From NCBI GenBank assembly GCA_002418865.1, contig DIEY01000012.1:23864-36499 (forward strand): a stretch of DNA of 12,636 nucleotides. Reading direction: 5' to 3'. Source of the DNA: Bacteroidales bacterium UBA5762 (lineage in GTDB: Bacteria; Bacteroidota; Bacteroidia; Bacteroidales; TTA-H9). This document shows, piece after piece, positions 1 to 7,966 of the stretch. A program made the position numbers and the translations under genes. The notes under the pieces are model-generated. The model saw nothing but the letters and a program-made list of their open reading frames with translations. It was not told the DNA's origin and made no database searches. Each line of letters begins with the position of its first letter. The stretch's first letter is position 1.

Positions 1-44
1 ATCAGGGTATCGGCCCGCTTGATTTATCACCTATAAATATAAAT

Positions 45-1049
45 TTATAGCATTTTAACTACTAAATCGGCTAAACGCTGCGAATAACCCATTTCATTAT
101 CATACCAAGCTACTACTTTTACAAAATTCCCATCGATAACTTGGGTAAGTAAACTATCGAAAACAGAAGAGTGCTTATTCCCTATAATATCGCTACTTAC
201 TACAGGATCTACGCAATACTCGAGTATTCCCTTTAATTTTCCTTCGGCTGCTTCTTTCATGGCTGCATTAATCTCATCTTTAGTGGTTTTAACAGCCAAT
301 TCAGCAGTAAAATCAACTATTGAACCATCAGGTGTAGGAACACGCATGGCAAAACCATCTAATTTCCCTTTTAACTCAGGAATCACCAAAGCAACGGCTT
401 TTGCAGCTCCAGTTTTGGTTGGTATAATACTCATGGCTGCCGAACGCGCCCTGCGAAGATCCTTATGCGGTGCATCCAATATAACCTGATCGTTGGTGTA
501 AGAATGAACCGTATTCATCAATCCCCTTACGATACCAAACTTTTCGTGCAAAATTTTGACAACGGGTGCAAGACAATTGGTAGTACACGAAGCATTCGAA
601 ATAAGCTTATGCTCAGGTTTAATCAGATGATCGTTTACACCAATTACTACTGTTATATCCACATCATCTGCATTGTCGGAAGGAACTGATAAGGCTACCT
701 TTTTAGCCCCAGCTGTCAAATGCTTTGACATCTTTTCTCGATTACGAAATACCCCCGTTGATTCCACAACAACATCAATACCCAAATCTTTCCAAGGTAA
801 ATTTAAAGGATCTTTTTCGGCATAAATCCTAATCTTCCGCCCATTAACTATAAGATAATCTCCATCTACCTCTATTGTACCAGGAAATTTTCTATGCACA
901 GAATCGTACTTTAATAAATGCGCCAGGGTTTTTGAATCGGTTAAGTCATTAATAGCTATAACCTCTATTTCATCTTTTTCGAGTAAAGCTCTGAAAGTGA
1001 GCCTGCCTATACGTCCAAATCCATTAATTGCAATTTTTGCTTTAGCCAT
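45..1049 (-). CDS. gap: Type I glyceraldehyde-3-phosphate dehydrogenase (phosphorylating)
   Basis: This cytosolic glycolytic enzyme oxidises glyceraldehyde 3-phosphate with NAD+ and phosphate to give 1,3-bisphosphoglycerate. The 334-residue length is normal for the family. The N-terminal Rossmann motif NGFGRIGR lies at residues 9-16, and an acidic residue follows the second strand (AIND, D35), which fits NAD rather than NADP preference. The active-site motif SNASCTTNC places the nucleophile at C155, with the partner histidine at H182 (TVHSYTNDQ). The C-terminal signature WYDNEMGYS is at about 315-323. The ATG at 1049 gives the expected start just before the Rossmann strand. It lies divergently from comEC across a 225-base gap and appears monocistronic in this window. 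The product is near certain. The sequence does not show whether it acts mainly in glycolysis or gluconeogenesis. Confidence 0.97.
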   Translation of the reverse strand: MAKAKIAINGFGRIGRLTFRALLEKDEIEVIAINDLTDSKTLAHLLKYDSVHRKFPGTIEVDGDYLIVNGRKIRIYAEKDPLNLPWKDLGIDVVVESTGVFRNREKMSKHLTAGAKKVALSVPSDNADDVDITVVIGVNDHLIKPEHKLISNASCTTNCLAPVVKILHEKFGIVRGLMNTVHSYTNDQVILDAPHKDLRRARSAAMSIIPTKTGAAKAVALVIPELKGKLDGFAMRVPTPDGSIVDFTAELAVKTTKDEINAAMKEAAEGKLKGILEYCVDPVVSSDIIGNKHSSVFDSLLTQVIDGNFVKVVAWYDNEMGYSQRLADLVVKML

Positions 1050-1074
1050 TTTTATAGTTTTTAATTTTCCTCTG

Positions 1075-1082
1075 CAAAAATA
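1075..1082 (-). promoter_or_regulatory. Candidate -7 promoter element for gap
   Basis: Read on the minus strand this is TATTTTTG, an exact match to the Bacteroidota -7 consensus TAnnTTTG. It sits about 26 bases upstream of the gap ATG. The expected -33 TTTG is weak: the best candidate is TTTC about 23 bases further upstream. Position and match make it a plausible promoter, but in AT-rich sequence this could arise by chance. Confidence 0.45.
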
Positions 1083-1274
1083 ACAACTTCATCGTAATTA
1101 CTTGTGAAATTTAGTTTATATTTCATCAATATATGAGTAACAATAGCTTACACCCAAGAATAAATAATCTTTATACACCATTTGCATTTCTATAAATCTT
1201 TACTAAAAGCCAAATTTTCTTCTTTCTAAACTTTTAAAAAATTCTTACTTTCGTCGAAGTATTAACCTGAGACC

Positions 1275-3314
1275 ATGCTGAGTGAAAATCCCATTTTGAA
1301 GATTTTTATCCCTTTGCTTGCAGGCATTTTTTTAAGTATTAGCTTCACTGAATTAAGAATCTCTCCGCTACTGTGTGGCTGTCTACTTCTGGCTACAGCT
1401 GTATATTTCATATTCTTTTTTATACGACTTCCATATAAAGTTCGATGGATTTATGGATTTATTCTCAACATATTGATGTTTACAACAGGAATATCTTTGG
1501 TAAGCCTCAAGGAATTTTCATTTAAATTTCATCATTTTTCTTCTGGTTTTATGTCAGAATATTATCAAGCTGAAATAGAAGATTATCCTCAAGTAAAGCC
1601 AAAAACCTACAAAGTAATAGCCAAAATTTATGGTTTATACGATTCGAACCAGTGGAAACCAGTTTCAGGAAAAATAATGGTCTATTTCGAAAAAACTCAG
1701 CAAGCGAGTGACCTGACGCCGGGAACGCGTATCTTATTCAGGGGAAATTATTTTAGTATAAAAAATTCAGGCAATCCAGGTTCCTTTGATTATAAAAATT
1801 ATCTTGCCCGACGCGGAATCTATCACCAAATATATCTTAAAGAAAAAGACTGGAAAATTATTGGACAATCAAAAAATTTCAGTCTGAAGACTTTAGCCGC
1901 CAAAGCCAGAATGCAACTTCTTAAAATGATGAAGGCTAATGGTTTGAGTGGAAATGAGTACAGCGTAGCAGCAGCAATTTTATTAGGCAATAGTGATTAT
2001 TTAGACTCAGAACTAAGACAAAAATACTCCGGAGCAGGAACAATGCACATTTTAGCCGTATCGGGTCTTCATGTCGGGATTATCTATCTCATTTTGTTTT
2101 CATTATTAGGTTTCATGACTAAAATGCCCAATGGAAGGCTCCTCAGGTCAATTATTGTGGTAGTTGCCATTTGGATATATGCAATTATTACAGGTTTAAG
2201 TCCATCGGTTACAAGAGCAGCTACCATGTTTACTTTTGTCTCGGTGGGTCAAATATTTAAGCGCAAAACTCCTATCTTCAATACTTTAACAGCTTCAGCT
2301 TGCTTTATTCTCATCTTTAATCCCTTTCTCATCAAGGAAATTGGATTTCAACTTTCATATTTAGCAGTAGCTGGGATTGTGGTTACTCAGCGAGGAATCT
2401 ATCAACTATTGAATTTCAAAAACAAGATAGCCGATAAAACATGGGGCATGATCTGCGTTTCCATTGCCTCTCAAATCGCTACTTTCCCAATTACCTTGTA
2501 TTATTTTCATCAATTCCCAGTGTATTTTCTTATTTCTAATCTTCTTGTTATTCCTTTATCTTATATCATCATGATGCTTGGGGTTGCATTTTTGGTTATA
2601 CTGCCATTAAGTTATGTCGCTTTTTATGTTGGTAAAATTCTTTCGGCTTCTATCTGGTTAATGAACCAAAGCGTAAGCTGGGTAGAAGGATTACCAGGGG
2701 CAGTTGCAACGGGAATCTATATTACAACTTCACAATATCTCCTTCTCTATTTTATTATCATCATGCTTATTATCTTTTTCGCAAAGAACATTAAAACATA
2801 CTTTATAGCTGCCTTGGCTGGAATATTATTATTTATAAGCTTGGGCACAATTTATTTTAATGATCACAGTAAACAACAAAGCATTTACGTCATGAACTCG
2901 TCTCGCATACAGGGGCCATGGATAGTAGATGGATTCAATGCATGGAATTTCACATCTCAAGCCGAAGGCATATCAGAAAGCCTGCAAATACAGCAATCAT
3001 TAAAAATTAAGAATATGCAGACTCTTACCAATACAAACTTGATACAATGGAATGATAGCTTCATCTATTATATTCCAAATGGTTCTAATTCATTGAATTA
3101 CATTTCGATACAACCCAATTATTGCATTATCTCTGGAAAGCCAAATTTCAGTTTTGAAGAATTGCTCCGGAATATTCATCCACAGATGATAATTATGGAT
3201 GGGAGCGTACCTCGATGGATTTGCACACAATGGAAAGAAGCTGCAAAAACAGCCCAAATAAACTATCATGCAGTGCCTCTGGATGGACTGCTACACATCA
3301 ATATGAGAAAATAA
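1275..3314 (+). CDS. comEC: ComEC/Rec2 family competence membrane protein, without metallo-beta-lactamase domain
   Basis: ComEC forms the inner-membrane channel that passes single-stranded DNA into the cytoplasm during natural transformation. Residues 1-80 carry two to three hydrophobic segments. They are followed by a DUF4131-like soluble domain (about 95-200) containing the family motif NPGSFDYKNYLARRGI at 166-181. The Competence domain starts near residue 225 and holds the hallmark AGTMHILAVSGLHVG (254-268) and GLSPSVTRAATM (307-318), with many transmembrane helices up to about 525. The last 150 residues contain no HxHxDH motif, so the periplasmic metallo-beta-lactamase nuclease domain of longer ComEC proteins is absent. 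To my knowledge this shorter form is common in Bacteroidota. The gene converges on alaS, and the two coding regions overlap by 24 bases. Family assignment is secure. An active role in DNA uptake is inferred, since no other competence gene is present here. Confidence 0.93.
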   Translation: MLSENPILKIFIPLLAGIFLSISFTELRISPLLCGCLLLATAVYFIFFFIRLPYKVRWIYGFILNILMFTTGISLVSLKEFSFKFHHFSSGFMSEYYQAEIEDYPQVKPKTYKVIAKIYGLYDSNQWKPVSGKIMVYFEKTQQASDLTPGTRILFRGNYFSIKNSGNPGSFDYKNYLARRGIYHQIYLKEKDWKIIGQSKNFSLKTLAAKARMQLLKMMKANGLSGNEYSVAAAILLGNSDYLDSELRQKYSGAGTMHILAVSGLHVGIIYLILFSLLGFMTKMPNGRLLRSIIVVVAIWIYAIITGLSPSVTRAATMFTFVSVGQIFKRKTPIFNTLTASACFILIFNPFLIKEIGFQLSYLAVAGIVVTQRGIYQLLNFKNKIADKTWGMICVSIASQIATFPITLYYFHQFPVYFLISNLLVIPLSYIIMMLGVAFLVILPLSYVAFYVGKILSASIWLMNQSVSWVEGLPGAVATGIYITTSQYLLLYFIIIMLIIFFAKNIKTYFIAALAGILLFISLGTIYFNDHSKQQSIYVMNSSRIQGPWIVDGFNAWNFTSQAEGISESLQIQQSLKIKNMQTLTNTNLIQWNDSFIYYIPNGSNSLNYISIQPNYCIISGKPNFSFEELLRNIHPQMIIMDGSVPRWICTQWKEAAKTAQINYHAVPLDGLLHINMRK

Positions 3315-5924
3315 GCTACTGGCCGCGTCTATCAGCTGCGACAAACCTTCCAAAAACGATCCCCCCGCTGTAGCAAACCCTGCCTGACCACCACCTCCTC
3401 CTTTTATTAAAGGTGATAAAACCTTAACTATTTCTCTGGCATCTAATTTTTTGTTTTCGACAAGATCATCACTAATAATCAGACTAAATCCGGGTTTATT
3501 TTGATGAACATAAGCAATTAATCCTGCAAAAGGATGATACTGCTGTTTTAATTTGAACAGCAAGTCCTTGGCCATTTGTGCATCAACATCACACTTTGTG
3601 CATAATAAATGAATGCCATTGGTAGTTTTAATATTTCCAATAATTGACTCTAAAAGCGAATTTATTTTAAATTGTCGTAAGCTTTCAACCTCTATTTCAA
3701 GCTTTTGCTTTTCATCCAGGAGGTTTTTTACTCCTTTGATGGCATCAACCGGATTTTTTACAAGTATTTTCACTTCATCGAGAATTTGAAGCTGCTGATT
3801 ATAATAAGATACGGCAGCAGCGCCTGTAATTGCCTCAATTCGACGTACACCAGCAGCTATACCGGTTTCAGACACAATTTTTATTAATCCAATCTGTCCT
3901 GTGGCTTGCACATGAGTTCCTCCGCATAATTCGACAGAATATTCAGGATCGAAGGCTACAACTCTCACTCTTTCACCGTATTTCTCACCAAAAAGAGCCA
4001 TTGCACCCATCTCTTTGGCTTCTTCCATCGGTAGATTTCTCCATTCTTTTAGTTTTAAATTTTCCCAAATTTTTTCATTGACCATAGATTCAATTTTCAG
4101 GATTTCATCCGAGGTCAATCGTGTATAATGAGAAAAGTCAAAACGCAAACGATTTTCATCTACCAGTGATCCTTTTTGCTCGACGTGGGATCCTAACACC
4201 TTGCGCAAGGCTGCATGCAACAGATGAGTTGCACTATGGTTATTAGCCGTAAGGCGACGTTTCTCTTTGTCTACTTTTAACAACACTGGTTGACTGACAT
4301 CAGAAGGAATATGTGGAACTATATGAATAACAAGGTTATTCTCCTTGATAGTGTCATGGACCTCAATTTCTTCATTTCCTGAGATTATCCATCCTCTATC
4401 TCCAACTTGTCCGCCTGACTCAGCATAAAAAGGAGTGCGATTGAATACGATCTGATAATATTGTTTCTTAGTCGTTGTAACATGTCGATATTTAATGATT
4501 TCAGCCTCGGCTTCTAAAATATCGTAACCCACAAAAGTAGTTTCGGCTAATCCTGGATTTAGCTCAACCCAATCATCTGTATTAATGGCAGCGTCATCTT
4601 TTGAACGTTGTTTTTGCTCCTTAAGCTTTCGCTGAAAAGAATCCATATCGACTTTCCAACCTTTTTCATCCGCCATTAATTGGGTAAGATCGACAGGGAA
4701 ACCATAAGTATCGTACAATTCGAAGGCAAAGTTTCCATCGATAATTCCTTTAGAAGGATGATTTTCGAGATAGATGTTGAATTTTTGTATTCCTGATTCA
4801 AGGGTACGTAAAAAATTAGCTTCCTCCTCGTTCATAACATTTCGAATAAGAATTTCCTGTGTAGCCAACTCGGGAAAAACCATACTCATTTGATCTTTCA
4901 ATACAGGAACTAAGGAAACCATAAAGGGTTGGCGAAAACCTAAAAAAGTATAACCATAACGTACAGCCCTTCGCAAAATTCGTCGTATTACATAACCTGC
5001 CTTGTTATTCGATGGCAATTGACCATCGGCAATAGCAAAAGCTACTGCACGCAAATGATCGGCTACTACACGCATGGCAACATCTACCATTGGGTCTCTT
5101 CCGTAATCCTTGCCCGATAACTTCTCAATTTCTTGAATAATAGGTAGAAAAACATCGGTATCATAGTTGCTTTGTTTACCCTGTAAAACCATGCATAATC
5201 GTTCAAAACCCATACCCGTATCTACATGACGTGCAGGCAGCTTCATCAATTGACCACTGGCCATGCGGTTATATTCTATAAAAACCAAATTCCAGATTTC
5301 TATAACTTTGGGATGACCCTTATTGACGAGTGTACATCCAGGCTCAGCCATTCTTTCTTCTTCTGAACGAATATCTACATGAATTTCGGAACAAGGGCCA
5401 CAAGGCCCAGTGTCGCCCATCTCCCAAAAATTATCTTTTTTCTTGCCAAAAAGCACTTTCTCACCACTCTGGAAACGTTTCCATATCTCGAACGATTCCT
5501 TATCGGCTGGTAAATTTTCGGCTTCATCTCCTTCAAATACAGTTACATACAATCTATTACTGTCGATTTTATATACTTCTGTAAGAAGTTCCCATGCCCA
5601 AGCAATGGCTTGTTCCTTAAAATAATCCCCAAACGACCAATTCCCTAACATCTCGAACATGGTGTGGTGATATGTGTCATGCCCAACTTCCTCCAAATCG
5701 TTATGTTTCCCAGAAACCCTTAAGCATTTTTGTGTATCAGCCACACGTGGAAATGGTGCAGGCCGATTTCCCAAAAAAATATCCTTAAACTGATTCATCC
5801 CTGCATTGGTAAACATTAAAGTAGGGTCATTCTTTATAACCATTGGTGCCGAAGGTAGGATTCGGTGCTGGTGTTCTGCAAAAAAATCGAGAAAAGTCTT
5901 ACGTATATCGGCTGATGTCATCAT
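3291..5924 (-). CDS. alaS: Alanine--tRNA ligase
   Basis: This enzyme charges tRNA-Ala with alanine and edits misacylated Ser- and Gly-tRNA. Numbering is from the ATG at 5924 (877 residues, close to the 876 of E. coli AlaS). The class II catalytic core opens with APMVIKNDPTLMFTNAG (26-42) and includes GDTGPCGPCSEIHVD (about 170-184). The editing domain has both zinc-ligand pairs: HSATH at 563-567 and CGGTH at 667-671. A coiled segment near 730-755 leads to the C-Ala domain, ending in a glycine-rich GGGGGQAGFATAGG (842-855). An in-frame ATG at 5942 would add six residues (MEGIKP). I prefer 5924 or the adjacent ATG at 5921, because the homologous N-terminus (TSADIRKTFLDFF) starts there and a GGAAGGA stretch lies about 10 bases upstream. 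The last roughly 20 residues extend past the glycine-rich motif, and their codons overlap the end of comEC. Confidence 0.97.
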   Translation of the reverse strand: MMTSADIRKTFLDFFAEHQHRILPSAPMVIKNDPTLMFTNAGMNQFKDIFLGNRPAPFPRVADTQKCLRVSGKHNDLEEVGHDTYHHTMFEMLGNWSFGDYFKEQAIAWAWELLTEVYKIDSNRLYVTVFEGDEAENLPADKESFEIWKRFQSGEKVLFGKKKDNFWEMGDTGPCGPCSEIHVDIRSEEERMAEPGCTLVNKGHPKVIEIWNLVFIEYNRMASGQLMKLPARHVDTGMGFERLCMVLQGKQSNYDTDVFLPIIQEIEKLSGKDYGRDPMVDVAMRVVADHLRAVAFAIADGQLPSNNKAGYVIRRILRRAVRYGYTFLGFRQPFMVSLVPVLKDQMSMVFPELATQEILIRNVMNEEEANFLRTLESGIQKFNIYLENHPSKGIIDGNFAFELYDTYGFPVDLTQLMADEKGWKVDMDSFQRKLKEQKQRSKDDAAINTDDWVELNPGLAETTFVGYDILEAEAEIIKYRHVTTTKKQYYQIVFNRTPFYAESGGQVGDRGWIISGNEEIEVHDTIKENNLVIHIVPHIPSDVSQPVLLKVDKEKRRLTANNHSATHLLHAALRKVLGSHVEQKGSLVDENRLRFDFSHYTRLTSDEILKIESMVNEKIWENLKLKEWRNLPMEEAKEMGAMALFGEKYGERVRVVAFDPEYSVELCGGTHVQATGQIGLIKIVSETGIAAGVRRIEAITGAAAVSYYNQQLQILDEVKILVKNPVDAIKGVKNLLDEKQKLEIEVESLRQFKINSLLESIIGNIKTTNGIHLLCTKCDVDAQMAKDLLFKLKQQYHPFAGLIAYVHQNKPGFSLIISDDLVENKKLDAREIVKVLSPLIKGGGGGQAGFATAGGSFLEGLSQLIDAASSLFSHIDV

Positions 5925-6083
5925 GGGCTTTATTCCTTCCATTAAACCTATATCTTTTTTCCTAATCCTATCAAATAATATGAGCTCAATAATAAATGAA
6001 CATTCATAATTATAAAATATTCAATAAATTATGCATATAATAAAAAATTTTCGCTTAAAGGCCGCAAATTTACATGAAAATAT

Positions 6084-6091
6084 TATCTTTG
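6084..6091 (+). promoter_or_regulatory. Candidate -7 promoter element for the M23 peptidase operon
   Basis: TATCTTTG matches the Bacteroidota -7 consensus TAnnTTTG exactly and is followed by GCC. It lies 50 bases upstream of the ATG at 6142, in the 199-base gap that also serves divergent alaS. I could not find a good TTTG at the usual -33 spacing; the nearest TTTTCG, at 6048-6053, is about 30 bases away. Transcription would then start near 6097 and cover the peptidase, merR-like and DUF2784 genes. Confidence 0.5.
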
Positions 6092-6141
6092 CCATGAAAG
6101 TTTTATGTTTCAAATAATCATCTGTAAAAATCTGAAAAGCC

Positions 6142-7131
6142 ATGGGACGGAAAATACGCTATTACTTTGATCCACTTACTTTAACGTATCAAATCATCCC
6201 TGTCAGATTTCGCGATCGCTTAAAAAGAGTTCTGTATATTTTAGCTGGCGGATTGGTATTTTCTACAGTTGTTATTGCGCTTGCCTTTAAATTTCTATCT
6301 TCTCCCAAAGAAAGAATTTTATTAAGACAAATTGAACAGTATAAGGTACAGGTAGAAGCCATGAACCATGAGCTCGATCAAATGCAAAAGATTTTAGCCG
6401 ATCTGCAAAATCGTGACGATAATATTTACAGAGTAATTTTCGAAACAGAACCTATTCCTTCCAGTGTCAGGCAAGCAGGTATAGGGGGATCCAAACGTTA
6501 TGAAAATCTCGAAGGCAATGATAATCTTAAGCAATTATTAGAAACCGCCAAGAAACTCGACAAAGTAAAAAGTCAAATCTATGTGCAATCAAAATCGTTT
6601 GATGAGGTTTTTGAATTGGCAAAGAAAAAGGAAGCTATGGTTAAAGCTATTCCTGCTATTCAGCCTGTGAGCCAACGAGATTTGAAATATATTTCTTCAT
6701 ATTTTGGTTATAGAATTCATCCCTTTTATAAAACGGTGATGTTTCACGAAGGCATTGATTTTACTGCACCTAAAGGTACTAAAGTTTATGCCACAGGTGA
6801 TGGAAAAGTTAAAGAGGCTTCATTGATAAATCTAGATGGTTTTGGTAAAAAAATAATCATCGATCATGGTTTTGGTTATCAAACCGTTTACGCCCACCTC
6901 AATTCCCTTAATGTAAAGCCTGGCCAGAATATAAAGCGGGGTGATGTTATAGCTACTGTAGGCACGAGTGGCCTCTCAACAGGCCCGCATTTGCATTACG
7001 AAGTTATTTATAACCACCAAAAAGTGAACCCGGCTTATTTTATGTTCGACATAGACCCGGCCACCTTCCAAGATATTATACGTCAATCGTCGGATTACAA
7101 AGAATCTTCCAATATCCTTGTAGCTGAATAA
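6142..7131 (+). CDS. Membrane-anchored M23 family metallopeptidase (LytM-type peptidoglycan endopeptidase)
   Basis: This is predicted to be a zinc endopeptidase that cuts peptidoglycan cross-links in the periplasm. The short N-terminus RKIRYYFDPLTLTYQ is typical of Bacteroidota M23 proteins as I know them. It is followed by one transmembrane segment (about 30-51) and a heptad-like coiled coil (about 57-92), so the catalytic part should face the periplasm. The M23 domain spans about 183-300 and has all expected active-site residues: zinc ligands H202 and D206 (HEGID) and H285, and catalytic H252 (YAHL) and H283 (GPHLHYEV). The full set argues for an active enzyme rather than a NlpD/EnvC-type degenerate activator. 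It is the first gene of a likely three-gene operon, with the MerR-like gene 32 bases downstream. Its exact bond specificity cannot be read from the sequence. Confidence 0.93.
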   Translation: MGRKIRYYFDPLTLTYQIIPVRFRDRLKRVLYILAGGLVFSTVVIALAFKFLSSPKERILLRQIEQYKVQVEAMNHELDQMQKILADLQNRDDNIYRVIFETEPIPSSVRQAGIGGSKRYENLEGNDNLKQLLETAKKLDKVKSQIYVQSKSFDEVFELAKKKEAMVKAIPAIQPVSQRDLKYISSYFGYRIHPFYKTVMFHEGIDFTAPKGTKVYATGDGKVKEASLINLDGFGKKIIIDHGFGYQTVYAHLNSLNVKPGQNIKRGDVIATVGTSGLSTGPHLHYEVIYNHQKVNPAYFMFDIDPATFQDIIRQSSDYKESSNILVAE

Positions 7132-7163
7132 TTTTCTTACATCTAAATTCAGTAAAATTCTTC

Positions 7164-7505
7164 ATGTCTTCCCACAACCATCAGGAAAAAAAAGAACAAT
7201 TGTATTATACAATTGGTGAAGTAAGTAAAATGTTAGATGTAAATCAAAGTACATTAAGGTATTGGGAAAAGGAGTTTGAAGGTATACATCCTTATCGTAA
7301 TCGAAAAGGAACTCGTTTCTATCATACAGAAGATGTAGAAACGCTACGATTAGTCAAGTATTTGCTTAAAGAAAAAGGATTTACCATTGCAGGAGCACGC
7401 GATTATCTGAAAACCAATCGTAGCCATGCCCTCAAAAACATGGACATCGTCGAAACTCTAAAAAACATCAAGGAATTTCTTATTCAGCTACGCAATAATC
7501 TATAA
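7164..7505 (+). CDS. Short MerR family transcriptional regulator
   Basis: This 113-residue protein is a probable DNA-binding regulator. The MerR helix-turn-helix covers about 15-34 (YTIGEVSKMLDVNQSTLRYW). The wing with the usual Arg/Tyr pattern follows (NRKGTRFYHTEDVETL, 46-61), then the second helical pair (LVKYLLKEKGFTIAGARDYL, 63-82). Only about 30 residues follow, which form a likely dimerisation helix. There is no cysteine metal site and no effector-binding domain, so it does not look like a metal or drug sensor of the classical type. It lies 32 bases after the M23 peptidase gene and 8 bases before the DUF2784-like gene, so co-transcription is likely. Its targets are unknown; control of its own operon or of envelope genes would be a guess. 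Confidence 0.9.
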   Translation: MSSHNHQEKKEQLYYTIGEVSKMLDVNQSTLRYWEKEFEGIHPYRNRKGTRFYHTEDVETLRLVKYLLKEKGFTIAGARDYLKTNRSHALKNMDIVETLKNIKEFLIQLRNNL

Positions 7506-7513
7506 AGTGCTTT

Positions 7514-7939
7514 ATGTTTTTCTATCATCTTCTCGACTGGTTTTTTACCATTTTCCATTCGACTTTGATGATATTCAATCTTATTGGATGGTGTTTTGCT
7601 AAACTGCGTAAGCTTAACCTCATCACTTTACTACTTACGGCTTCAATGTGGACAATAGCAGGCATTTGGTATGGCTTGGGTTATTGCCCACTTACCGATT
7701 GGCATTATGACGTCTTGAGAATTCTGGGTTATCACAACCTTCCAAATTCTTATCTGCAGTTTATTGTGCATCGACTGACAGGCCTAAACTTAAGTACACC
7801 AATTGCTGATATCATTACCGTGGGTGGACTTATCTTGTCCTTGGTTATATCCATCATCCTTAATTATCATGACTACCAGAACAAAAGAAAGAATAGACGG
7901 GAAGCACCCAAGATGTTAGAAGATGAAAATGTAAAATGA
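7514..7939 (+). CDS. DUF2784-like small membrane protein
   Basis: This 141-residue protein has no known function. It shows three likely transmembrane segments (about 5-28, 35-57 and 97-117) and ends in a basic then acidic soluble tail (NKRKNRRE onward). The central motif GYCPLTDWHYDVLRILGY (56-73) resembles the core of DUF2784, in which a CPLT sequence and a downstream conserved Gly-Tyr are typical. This assignment rests on recognition, not a search. The gene follows the MerR-like regulator by only 8 bases and is probably translated from the same transcript as the M23 peptidase. Its 3' end converges on hldD with 27 bases between the stop codons, and I see no obvious terminator hairpin there. 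Confidence 0.78.
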   Translation: MFFYHLLDWFFTIFHSTLMIFNLIGWCFAKLRKLNLITLLLTASMWTIAGIWYGLGYCPLTDWHYDVLRILGYHNLPNSYLQFIVHRLTGLNLSTPIADIITVGGLILSLVISIILNYHDYQNKRKNRREAPKMLEDENVK

Positions 7940-7966
7940 AGATTAATGAATAAATGAATATTCGCC

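Noticed and set aside
1..44. Possible end of an upstream plus-strand gene (frame 3 gives QGIGPLDLSPININL, stopping at 48-50; frame 1 stops at 34-36)
   Set aside because: Too few codons to recognise any family, and the frame-3 version would overlap the gap stop codon. Left uncalled.
259..689. Plus-strand open frames of about 75 codons
   Set aside because: They are antisense to the conserved catalytic region of gap and have no recognisable domains.
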